A DNA stretch of 64,000 bases from Siphonodentalium dalli. Lineage: Eukaryota; Mollusca; Scaphopoda; Gadilida; Siphonodentaliidae. This document shows positions 21,787-32,924 of the stretch, in pieces. A model generated the notes under the pieces. It made no database searches. It worked only from the letters and a program-made list of their open reading frames with translations, and was not told the DNA's origin. The DNA is taken from contig CP136062.1 of assembly GCA_032622095.1 (NCBI GenBank), forward strand, positions 195,245,887 to 195,309,886. The letters run 5' to 3'. The translations under genes and the position numbers were made by a program. Within the stretch, counting starts at the first letter, position 1. Each line of letters starts with the position of its first letter.

Positions 21787-22080
21787 TGGGGCCTCGGTGG
21801 CTTAGTCGGTTATCGGTACAACTCCAAGCCGTCTCGCCCTCCAGCTCTGGTGATGAGGTTTCAAATCCACATGTTTCCATCGTGGACTTTATGATTCGAA
21901 ATCGTTATCTGATGGAGTTACCAGTTACTCGCCGACGCACATGGTCGACGAGTTTATCAGCCATTGAAATCACTTTTAGATTAGCCGTAAGTGTGCTGAT
22001 TTCCTCTACCACTAAAATTGTCAATGTCGTGATATGGTCTTCGTTGCTGGAAGCGACATTATGCCCCAATCAATCATTAA
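21787..22080 (+). mobile_element. tRNA-derived SINE
   Basis: The head has a pol III A box (TGGCTTAGTCGG, 21798-21809) and a B-box-like GGTTTCAAATCC (21858-21869). A non-tRNA body follows, ending 'gcgacattatgccccaatcaatcatt', an AATC-type tail. This tail, close to 'gacgttaaaccccaatcaatcaatc', is what I recall of molluscan SINEs. The A-to-B spacing and weak folding argue against a working tRNA. The ORFs at 21679-22130 are by-products. Confidence 0.7.
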
Positions 22081-22139
22081 ACACAGTCACTGACGAATTG
22101 TTCATAGTTTACGGAAACCTGTTGGTTTAAATAACCGTG

Positions 22140-22900
22140 TGACAGCTAAATCAGTGGTTTAAACCAAAGAATGCAAGTCTAAGTCACGCGTTCGCCATCT
22201 CTGTGTTAAACCTGGTCCAGTCAGACCCATGGTTTAGCAGTATACTGTCTCTATATCATCGAACTAAATAATTGTACATGCATAATGCGGACTGCAGCGT
22301 TCTATCGACAGCGAAAATATATAATTACGACAACGAGCATATTTTTATTGTAAATTTATAAGCTAGATTCACTCGCACATGTAAAGTGTGTGGGGGGTAA
22401 GTTTTTTGTCAAGAGCGTTTTACGTTTTGCGTTTTATAACCTTAAACCGGCAACTAAACCATTGCATTTGACGGTTCAGCTAAACCCGATTTAGGAGGCT
22501 AGACATGAGATGACGAATCCGTCAATTCTGGATCGCGATAAACATCGGTGGAGCTGTATATATAATCTAGATTGACGACGTGTCTATATATGGGGAGAGT
22601 GGCAGCTTGGTATAATCCAGTCTTTTATAACTTTACCAAGTTTTTATTATTTTCAACTTACGAGTTGACTGTAATGAAACATTGGTCCAGTTATAAGTAG
22701 ACGGGTATAATCATGTCACAATCGATTCATTCTCACACGAGGGTTGTTATAAGCGCGCGTGTGTTTGCGTTAATTGATGGCGCGACAAAAATCATTCTAC
22801 CGGCCTACATGCTTGTGGTCCGCATGGTAACTGCATTGGTATGTTGATTACATGTTCATCTCACTAAATAATCAGCCAGCGTCTGAACGACCACAAACCA
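22140..22900. other. No gene recognised
   Basis: AT-rich sequence in which the missing first exon and promoter of the sulfotransferase could lie. I see no clear CpG-rich or TATA signal. 22525-22610 has scattered 'tctatatatggg' motifs shared with the 41.5/50.3-kb repeat family. Confidence 0.5.
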
Positions 22901-22904
22901 AAAT

Positions 22905-23137
22905 AATGATGTCCCTGGCTCCGCCCATAATTGAAATGTTAGCCCCGTTTGAACAAATCTTAATTCCAGTCACATAGGGCACATATATACATACCAATAT
23001 GAACCCATTATGTCAAATAGTTCTGAAGAAGGTGTTTAAAGAATTGTCGACGGATGGATGGGCGGGCGGATGGACGGAGACGAACGGGGTGATAACTATA
23101 TAGATCAACTAGAGACTTCGTCTCAGGTGAGCTAAAA
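22905..23137 (+). repeat. Dispersed repeat ending GGTGAGCTAAAA
   Basis: Has 'gtccctggctccgccc', 'tgaacaaatct', GGATGGACGGA and 'agacttcgtctcaggtgagctaaaa'. Same class as 13195-14020. Confidence 0.65.
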
Positions 23138-23456
23138 CAGTGTTCCCAGGTTTTGAACTGGTGGAGTATGATCTCTACCGGCGTAGATAGAGTAGATATT
23201 CATAAGATTATCTTATATGCGATAGATATAGTGGACATTTACAACAATGGAAATTTCATGACTAAAACGACAACATTTTGATATCTCAGACTGTAAAATG
23301 GATATATATTACAAAGTGTGCGAAATACTTTAAATAACCATGCAGAAAAAATGCTATTTGTGAATGAACACACGCTAATCAAACTTATTAATAAAGTTTC
23401 AGTGTCCATACCCACACGTTACATGCATCACCAGTATGTATATACGACAAAGGTGT

Positions 23457-23678
23457 CTATGCACAAATCTCTATAATGTGTTGACGAGATCCGACCAGAT
23501 GACCTGGTTGTCCAGTCGCTATTTGAATTATAATTTTGAAGAACACGTCGAAAATGTACATGTATTCTTTGCAATGGTTGTAACAGAAATCCCGAAATGA
23601 GTGATCAAGACAGTTTTTAATTATGTCGCTGATCAATGATTCGCCGATTCCACGTTTTATACTAAAAGATCTTTTCAT
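23457..23678 (-). pseudogene. Possible sulfotransferase-like exon relic
   Basis: A 74-codon minus-strand frame contains IIKNCLDHSFRDFCYN, reminiscent of the 'xxxCxxxxSxRxCxY' segment encoded by exon 6 of the main gene (TNCSKSYSWRHCAYD). The following residues do not resemble VRLRIGLY, no consensus splice sites frame it, and the frame is short enough to be chance. Treat as a weak candidate only. Confidence 0.2.
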
Positions 23679-23724
23679 GTCGGCTTTTCAATGACGAAGA
23701 ATGTTGATCGTTTTATAAACTTTA

Positions 23725-24000
23725 AAGATGCATAATCCGATTAAGCGACCCTCAATTACTATTTATTTGGTTTCGGGGGTAAAACATATTTGATTCGAGT
23801 TGAGGAACCCACCTATCAAAGCTCAGAGTTATTAGATATCGATTTTTGAAATCTATTATTTTCACCATCGAGACTTAATAGTGGCCCAGTAAAAAGTCGA
23901 CGAACCGACGGTCTCGGACCTATTTGTGGATGAAGATGGATAACTCTAAAAACAATAGGCTTTGTGTTAATAATATGGCCAAATTTCGTCGAACAACGTG
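23725..24000. repeat. Dispersed repeat 'ccgattaagc(g/a)cccct'
   Basis: Shares 'atccgattaagc', 'tttgattcgagt', 'gaggaaccca' and 'tcaaagctcagagttattag' with 42250-42400. A related inverted end lies at 42590-42680. The 182-codon minus frame 23816-24364 runs through it and is not credible as a gene. Confidence 0.7.
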
Positions 24001-24106
24001 TTGATAAATAACACGTTTCGGGCAATTTTATACTATAGTTGACAGTGGTTAGCATTATTTTTGGGCAATTAATCGATTCTGATAACTGAAGCGGAATTTC
24101 TAAAAA

Positions 24107-24107
<1 letters not shown>

Positions 24108-24137
<30 letters not shown>

Positions 24138-24138
24138 G
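24108..24138 (+). repeat. (TTG)n microsatellite
   Basis: About ten perfect TTG units, read as poly-Thr on the minus strand. Confidence 0.95.
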
Positions 24139-24364
24139 GAATCTGGTTATATGGGGACCATCGAATCGGATTGAGTACATTTAATTTCATTTCATTCAAT
24201 GCTTTGTGTGACGATTCAATCGTTCTGGAAGAAAATGTTTTGGTTACAAAGTTAACACTAGTGATATATAATGAGACCAAATGTTTATGTTGATAGTTCT
24301 TGTGAAAACTGCACCCAATATAGTTTATTAAAACTAAATAATCAAGTTCTGTTAAATTTCTCAT

Positions 24365-25235
24365 TTTTTAAATTATTTTATTATTTGCATGAGTATAGTC
24401 CCAGAATTTGCATACTGCAAAGGATTATCATCGTACAATAAAACAGAAAATATGTACTATATCTTTCAATATTCATACCATTCAAGTTAAGGGTTGATTT
24501 CGGTAAATTATGTAATAATTCACACCTATATATTTTAAAAACAGTCAAAGTCTTCATAATACATTATTGACTATTTTACCGATCCGAATGGGTTAAATAT
24601 ATTATATAGATATCATAGGACAAGACCATTCTACTTATTTAGGCATTTGAATGGAGTTTTATGACAATTTCTCCCAACTGACAGTTTTTATACTATACCG
24701 ATTCTAAAGCTTTAATTATATTAAACTGTGTTAAATATAATGTGTGTATCCGATTATATCAACAGAATCGAATACAAGTCTCATATTAGTGAGGTATGAT
24801 CATCATATCTCTAAAAAATAGTGCCAAAACACGTGGTTTCGGGGGTCGCCATTTTTACGAACACAAGTTCGATCGTTGCCACGAAGATTACACACGTGAC
24901 TTTCTATGGAAGACAGTCTAGCAATCATACACATGTATCTGAAGCAGCGACACCAACACATCCTTGTGATATTTCGTTTGAGTGAAATAAATCAGTGATG
25001 TACCACGTCAATCCAAAAGCTTACTTTATAATACAAAGATTAGATAATCCACAAAAGGACTGACTCGTATACGTATATAAATTCATGAAGATCATGCGGT
25101 AATTTCGCAATTGAGGTGTGGAATTCTATGAAAAATATGTATATCATACCGGTACATTAAGTATGAATAAGGCAGCAATTACATTAGTGTGAGCCTTTTA
25201 TTCACAATGTGCATGACGCAATCTCATTATATGCG
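24365..25235. other. AT-rich, no feature seen
   Basis: No coding frame, tRNA or clear repeat recognised. Confidence 0.5.
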
Positions 25236-25490
25236 CCCATTTAAACAATGTATCCAGGGTTTCAGACCTCCAGTTACAACAACAACATAAACAATGTGAT
25301 TTAACGCCGTTTTCTTCTGCATGCTTCGTATAGTGTTGAGAAAACAAATGTTGAAAACGAAATATTACTTATAAACTAAACCTAAACATATCTAATTTTA
25401 TGCGCCCATTTAAACAATGTATTCAGGGTGCCAGACCTCCAGTTACAACAACGTGAAACAAATGTGAATTACCAGAGTTGTCTAGCTGCT
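25235..25490 (+). repeat. Diverged direct repeat, spacing about 165 bp
   Basis: 'tatgcgcccatttaaacaat' followed by 'cagacctccagttacaacaac' occurs at about 25235 and 25398. A complementary 'gttgtaactggaggt' recurs at about 29497. Confidence 0.7.
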
Positions 25491-25673
25491 TCGTTCTGTT
25501 GAAACGAGAGGCCGATCACGATCGGCAGATGTTAACCCATCCCTTGACGATAGTAAGTTACTCTGATCGGAATAATAAACAAGAGTTTTGATGTTGAATT
25601 ATAGAGTATAATGTTATTTACTATTATAGACAATGTACCTAACACAAATTATTGGAATTTATGGGTCACTCAC

Positions 25674-25703
25674 ATTTATATAAGAGAATGCACTGGAACA
25701 GGA
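25674..25703 (+). repeat. Half-copy of the 69-bp palindrome
   Basis: 'tttatataagagaatgcact' plus 'ggaacagg' matches the right arm of the palindrome (tatataagagaatgcattggcacagg) with a few changes. The other arm is absent. Confidence 0.6.
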
Positions 25704-26329
25704 TATGTAATGCTGCACAACCACAGCCTTGGGTTAAATGTGAAAAGGTGACCTGGACATGGAATACTTGGTCAAGAGATTCCAATTTAAGTTTACAATG
25801 ATAATGTATCAAATTATACCTACAACAGCCATCAAGATAAACACCTCACTACTGACACATCAGTATCAATTATACAGCATTGATTATGTTAAAGGCTGGC
25901 ATATCTATGAAACCAATAACAGTTATAATGACCTCAGACCTTCTGTAGAGTGATGTTCTAGTCTACTGTTAACAGCATGTGATGTGTATTGTTGAAACTT
26001 TTTTTAAATTAGATACCATAGCTTTCTTTATCTGCTCATTGGCATAAGAGACATCAGAAAATAATATAACCATATTAAACCAAATTTGGTGTGCTGACCC
26101 AGGGTGCCCTTGGCGGAGTTATAATGGTGTTAGTTTTTCAAATTTTAGTTTTTCAAATTTGGTTAGTAGTAACTTTAAAGAACAATATTTTTTTAATTAT
26201 TATAAAAAAACAATTTTATTATTTTTTGTTGTTATTTATTTATTTATTCATTCATTTATTCATTTTATGTTAAATTGTGCAAGAAATTAAAACTATTTTT
26301 TTTTTTTTAAGAGTGAATATTTATTTGGG

Positions 26330-27500
26330 AAAAGGGCCATAACTCACTTAAAAATAGTCTGATCAAACCCATATTAGAATTCAATCTGTCTTTTGTGCTG
26401 TAAAATTCATATACAAAATTTGGTTCCGATCAGATAGAAACTGTTTGAGTTATCGCACCATGCGTAAAGTGTCTACAGGCAGACAGATGGACGGGTGGAC
26501 AAGCGACGAGTGGTCAATCCGGACATTGATACTATGTTTTAATACCATACTATGGTATGGGTAAACATACAAATTAGTCATTTGTGGGTAAGTATCAATT
26601 TTCCCATCTCCACTAGCATGGGCATGTATGTGATTTTTGTGAAACACTGGACAAACATGACAGATTATGTGATAAAACACAATTTATTCCCTATGAGTTT
26701 TCTATTGCCAGGCATCTTTCTTGACATAGAGACCTCCTCAGAAACCCAGGCTAACAGGGCAAATTAATTACATAGAGCTCTTATCTCTCCACAGGTATAA
26801 GTATCTCTGGTTAGGCCTCACACTGATGGCTAAAAATAACTCTATTTTTCATAATACAGATTACTGCTTATCTCCTTCTCTAAGGAGTTAAACTTCATAT
26901 CACTGGTAATTAATTGTAGACTGCTAGGGTTGTCTGTTCAATTCTTAGTTGAAAAAGGGCCATATCTCCATTCAAAAATAACGGATCAAACCCATATTCG
27001 AATTCGATCTGTATTTTGAGTTGAGAAACTCACATACAAAATGTGGTTCCTATCAGTTGAGAAATGGTGTATTTATGGAAGCATGCATGAATTCTATGTC
27101 AAAGGGCCATAACTCCATTAACAAATATCAGATCAAACCCATATTCGAACTCGATATGTATTTTGGGCTGAGAAAATCGCATACCAGATTTGGTACCGGT
27201 CAGATAAAAATATTTGAGTTATGGCAGCATGCATGAATTTTAAGACGAAAAAGGGCCATAACTCCGTAAAAAAAAAACTCGGATCAAACCCATATTCGAA
27301 CTCGATTTGTATTTGGTGCTGAGAAATTCATATACAAAATTTGGTTCCGATCAGATATAAAATATTTCAGTTATCGCACCATGCGTAAAGTGTCTACAGA
27401 CAGACAGACAGACAGACGGACGGACGGACGGATTAACGACGAGTGGTCAATCCGGACAACGACACTATGTTTACCATACTATGGTATGGGTAAACATAAA
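26330..27500 (+). repeat. Cluster of 'gggccataactc' repeats
   Basis: At least four copies of the dispersed module begin near 26333, 26947, 27104 and 27254. The first and last end in CAGACAGACGG microsatellite and 'gtggtcaatccgga'. A 'ataccatactatggtatggg' near-palindrome follows both of these ends (26540, 27473). No gene. Confidence 0.7.
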
Positions 27501-30500
27501 AAATGTTGAAATATACGAAATATTACATGTATATAAAGTAAACCTTAAAATATCTAATAAGATAGTATTGTTATTAACATATTACTTGTATACACCTGAA
27601 CCGATATAAAAAATAAAATAATTTCTTAAAATATAGCCTGGTACCCTCAATGCATCTTTAGTACATTTTTGACAGTCATTATACATAATAAGCCGTATAC
27701 ATAATGAGCCCGTCTGCATCATCTCTATCCATATGCCATTTACGGATGATAACTTTACTGAACTAAATGGAATGAAATATGGTATGTATAGGTTCAATAC
27801 CACAAAATACAGGTCAACTTCAATATTGGAAACCGGCCGTTCACTTTTAACAGAGTTGCGACACTTTTATCAGTTTGGGCTGATTTTTCCTTTTATTGGT
27901 TTTCGGCTGATACGTTCTGGTTATGGAAGGTAACATACGTATTATAAATGTCTATAAGTATAGGTATCATACGTATTATAAGTGTCTACGTATAAGTAAC
28001 GGCCCTGCGTGGTAGAGAGGAACTGGATCATCTCTGGAAGGCGCTACACACTATATCTCCCATAACTTCTCACCATGTAAATAAGTTTGTACCGTCATCT
28101 TGATCACATGTGTGTTACAATATTGTATTAGGAGAGGGGCTTTATAAGTTGCAAAAACTTGTGCCCCAATCCCTTTTGTATATTTTGCAAGTAAAATATG
28201 TTTCAAATCAAGGAACTGGAGTTGTGTTATATAGCGCGTTTACTCGTGAAATGCGACACAGACTCACACATGCGTGGTACGGAACTACCCTCTCAGAACT
28301 GCATGCATGCGCACCAATACTGTATATATACATGTAGTTAAATAATTTAATCACTGGTGTATATAGAGTGACATAATTTCCCCTCCAATGTCATTTTATT
28401 CGCTGCCCCGTGACTTATATATCAGAATAGGTACCATGCTCTTTATAATTCGATCATTGTTCATTTGTTTTCGAATATGTAATGTCGGAATGGCAGTGGG
28501 ATGTCCATCGATTCAGGCCAACGGTATATATTTGTGGTTGGGATTTCCGTACCGACCGTGTATCAACCCCTTTATATAGGCATTCTGTAAGATTATTGTC
28601 AATGGCATATAGAATGGGTTCATTTCTCAGATATACGGTATTGTGTTTAATACAGCTTTAATATATACATAAATTTGCAAAATTATTTGAATCTTACATA
28701 TAGAGTATAAGTTCAAATAATACATATACGAATTTGTGTCGAAATAGTTAATTCATTTTTTTTAAATCTTACCTATATAACTATATATTTTTTAATTGGA
28801 ATTTATCATGTTGTGCATGCATGGAGGGTGGGTTCTGGGCACATTATGGTGGCCTTATACACATATATGTTATGCCATTATGATCAAGAGCGTGCACGCA
28901 TTGAATACATGTAAATAGGATGGCGTGTTGTATAATATGGCATGTCGTACTATAGTGTATGCACCATGCACCTTGCAGCTTATACCCGTCCGCATCCATC
29001 CACTGACCTTTGAACTTTTGTTGTTCTCCGGAATAGCTTTATCTGAGTTGAGAAGCATATCAATATACCATTCCGATCGAAACATGAATGGCCATGAATG
29101 TCAATGATAATAATATATTCTGATATATTTATTATCTAAGATAAGATAATAACACTTAAACACTGCATGGTACCCATCAAAATTATAGGTTATGGACACG
29201 GGGCTATTGCACATATATACATGAAACTTCCATATATGTCGAGACAAATAAAAGCGACCACACGATGCCTATCCGACACAAAGACAATTTACGGACCTCA
29301 CAGCATCACTACCCCTCCCCAAATAATAATAAATGAACATAAATTTAAAACTATTATGCCGTAATTGGATATCGCACATGTTTGTCAAATGGTCTGGAGG
29401 AACGCTAAATGTATAAGAAATTTCATTTGGGGAACCACACTTCTTCAAACTTGACTGTAGTGACACAACGCGAAAGTAGTTAATAGATGTATGCTGTTGT
29501 TGTAACTGGAGGTTTGGAACCCTGAATTCATCTTTAACAAGTCTGCAAGAATACGTTCACTGCCATGTATATATACGGAACCACACGACGAACACTATAT
29601 TTGAAATTGATAGATATCACGACACAGTTGCCGTGCACAGAAGAGACAAAAGCTAAGTGACAACTATGGGCTTCCATACATGTAGTGATACGGGATTGAC
29701 CTCTGTAACAGCGTGCAGGTGGCAAATACATCGACATAATGGATTCCGAAACCACGTGTTTAGTGGGCTTGGTAAATTCGTTTCTGTGGGTAGTCCATGT
29801 GGGAAACGTTAAATGTTTTCAAATGGAATTGTACTAGGGACATGTGGCCACATGTCACAAAGTTATGTTTTAGGGTAAAATTGGGTTTTGCGTTGTTTGC
29901 ATACGAATGCCAAAGGCTACTTTCGAAGACAAATTTCTGCCACTTAGCTTACATTTGCCCAGAAAATGCACTGGTTTCTGATACTGCAAACCTAGACCTA
30001 CAATTTGACATATAACTTTTGTCTGAATTCGCAGTTTTCGTCGAGAACGAGCCTCCGGTACTAACCCACTCCCGTCGACAAGGTATATCCCTAACCCATG
30101 CAGCTCTAGACCGTTATCCCGCCTTAAAGAACTAGAATAATTAAAAATAGCTGATAAATTGATATCAAATGGGTATATCGAATTATCTGTTGTTCAGTGC
30201 AATTTCTCTCTTCGTTAGAAGCCGGGCCCACCGCATGAAACCTTGTTATAAATTAACAAATATTGAGTGATCTTGAAACAGGGAAGGTTCGAATCACCCC
30301 CTTCAATTGACCAATGCTCTATTTTGGTCCTATTTCTAAGCCTGAAAACATGGATTTGGAAAAAAGAAACGACATTGGGAAAATACGCGATTGTGGGCTA
30401 AGACTCCACCCGCCTACCTGGTATGTTTCCTCTACCCCGCCCCTCCACCCCTTCTTCCAAACAGCGGAGGTTGAAAATAAGATTTACCAAAATTCCATGA

Positions 30501-32265
30501 CTTTTTGGGCGTCTAGAAAAAAAGTCAATACGTGGTAAAACTGTTTTTGTATGTCGCGGTTTGATCATCAATACCACCAATGAATGGTGCATACATAATT
30601 ATGTTACATCCAAATATCTTTCATTGTGTGAAATGGGATGTGGCGACTTCGCGTTTGGTTAATTGACTCATTAATTCCATAGCGTTATAAATTGTGAGTA
30701 AATTCCTATTTGAACGATATGTGTATGTACGCGTAAGTTTGGATGCCAATTCGACAACAATTAAAGTGCTGCGCATGCATGAACATGCATACACAATGGT
30801 GGTACACGTGGCGCACTAAATTGACCCCATCTGGCAACCCTCGTGTTTGATTACATTCAACACAAGAGCAGCTTGTTTTTGTATATGTTGGTTTTTGCTA
30901 TCAATTAACTCTACATGGATACAATTTAGATTTGCTTGTACACTGCCTGCAGGTTAAAGTGCTTAGCACCAGGAGCGCCTAATTGATTACACACATGTTT
31001 ATTATTCATGTGCAAGGGGCATGGATAAATGGATGCATGAACTCGTTATATATAGTGGCTAGCAAAGCCGGCCCTACCGCTCTATATGTAATCACTGAAC
31101 TAAATGTTTTCACATAGGCGACAGTGTTAACGTTTCGGCCAAATTCACTGCAGGCCATACCAGTGATGTTTACCCAGCTAGATTGATACCAGTTGATCAC
31201 GAAAATGCAAGAAAAATCATAGGTTATGTGTTTACTTTTTAAAATAAATTCCCAAGTGTACGACAGGGCTATCCCACAGCCAAATTTGATCTGGAAAAAC
31301 CAGAACTACAGCAGCTAGTTAAATAAATTTCCCGCTCACAAAAATCCATTCCCCCATTCATTCACGAGTTTTAATTATTTAGATATGATGTACATATCAA
31401 ATAAACGCGATGTCGTCCTTTAATAACGTGTCGCATGTATCAGGTGAAGGTCATTCTTCAGTTACCTTCACCTTTAGCATTCCACGGTGTACTCGCTACC
31501 CGACTCTAGAACACATTTAGCTCCCTGATTCCATATGTAATATGCCATAGAGGCGATCAAGGCTTTATGTGTGGCGATACTAGATAAATTTGATTCATTT
31601 CACCATCAATATTTCATATATATTATCAGTATATGTTTCTTTTATTGTGGTTTATCGTAGTTTTAGACACGATGATAGGTGACTATGCTAACTCATCAGA
31701 ATAGCTTTATATACCAATCTTTATTGATTTATGCAATATGAAATACAACACATATAATAAACAATCGACAACAGTGTGTGTGTGTATGCTACTGATTAGG
31801 GACCAGATAGTACGCCCCATTGCCAGCAAGCACACGTCCACAGTTCTCGGCTTCACCTTCACGGTGCTATATCATATTAATCAAGAATCTCTTATTTACA
31901 AACCTGCTAATGTATCAGAAAATCGTATTTTACCAGATAAATATTATTGTCGTTTGACTCGGAAGTTCCCAAATATAAAGAAATTTTCCATAATGGGGAT
32001 AAAGCCTTGAAATCAATTCGAAAAACTTATCACGTATGCTGTTTCAGACGAGATATATTCAACGACGAAATACCATCAGGTAAAAACAAAGAGTGAAAAT
32101 AAAATGCCAGGTACAACCAAAGTTCGCCGTTAGATCATCTTTTCAATTAAAGGCCCACATTCTATGATTTCAGCAGTTTTCTACTTCTATGTGGGCATCT
32201 TCTGAGACTCAGATTTTTCACATAGTGATGAATTATAGTATTTTAATCATATTTTATGGCATAGA
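27501..32265. other. Long AT-rich stretch without a recognised gene
   Basis: I checked the small open frames here (for example 28110-28337, 31738-32010) and found no recognisable domain and no exon-like splice pairs. A short tandem repeat of about 36 bp, 'atacgtattataa(a/g)tgtcta', sits at 27935-27995. Otherwise nothing supportable. Confidence 0.5.
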
Positions 32266-32267
32266 CT

Positions 32268-32480
32268 AGCAGGTGACCCGACTTCGTCCGGGCTTTGACC
32301 TTGAATGGACCATTTTGAAGGTCAAGGTCAGGTCGGAGTCACTATTTGAGTCCAAAACACTCCCCGCAAAAAATTACCCGTAGGTATCAAATTTCGTCGA
32401 AATCCGTCCAGCAGTTTTCCCGGCCATAGATAACAGACAAACAAACAGAAGTCCCAAAATATATATTAGATCACTTGTGG
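32268..32480 (+). mobile_element. Element 3' end: 'ggtatcaaatttcgtcgaaatccgt'
   Basis: The block runs from 'agactagcaggtgacccgac' through 'aaggtcaaggtcaggtcgg' to 'cagacaaacaaacagaagtc' and 'atatatatta'. It recurs complete at 32877-33100, partly at 32790-32876, and at 34529-34694. Such 'aatttcgtcgaaatccgtccagcagtttt' plus ACAA/ACAG tails are widespread in invertebrates at the 3' ends of non-LTR or Helitron-like elements. Which class this is cannot be told here. Confidence 0.6.
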
Positions 32481-32924
32481 GTACCCGTTTCAGGGTGAAG
32501 GTCACCTCGGGCGGAAAAACTGACCCGACGAAAATCTCCCCCATTCCCAGGAACCCCTAAGTACGAACGCAGAATCACACAACACGCTCATGTCTGTACA
32601 CAGACACAACACGCTCATTTATGGACACACACGCGCTCTTTATCAACGACACTGCGGATACGAACGCTCTTTAACTATCACGCGATTAGCCCATGAACTA
32701 CCCATTGCGGTGGCGGTGGATTGGAGAATGAATGCCCTGACGTTGTCAGAAGCGGTGCGATGACATTCCATCTGGAATTTTACCCTTATATATGAAGTTT
32801 GGGCTCAATCCGTCCATCAGTATTCCCGGCCATAGCTAACAAACAAACAAACAGAAGTCCCAAAATATATATTAGACTAGCAGGTGACCCGACTTCGTCC
32901 GGACTTTGACCTTGAATTGGCCAG

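Noticed and set aside
21787-21869. Functional tRNA gene
   Set aside because: A and B boxes are present but their spacing is long, no clean acceptor stem is formed, and a SINE body and tail follow.
23816-24364. 182-codon minus-strand ORF with a Thr run
   Set aside because: It runs through a dispersed repeat (shared with 42250-42400) and a TTG microsatellite that supplies the Thr tract. No domain is recognisable.
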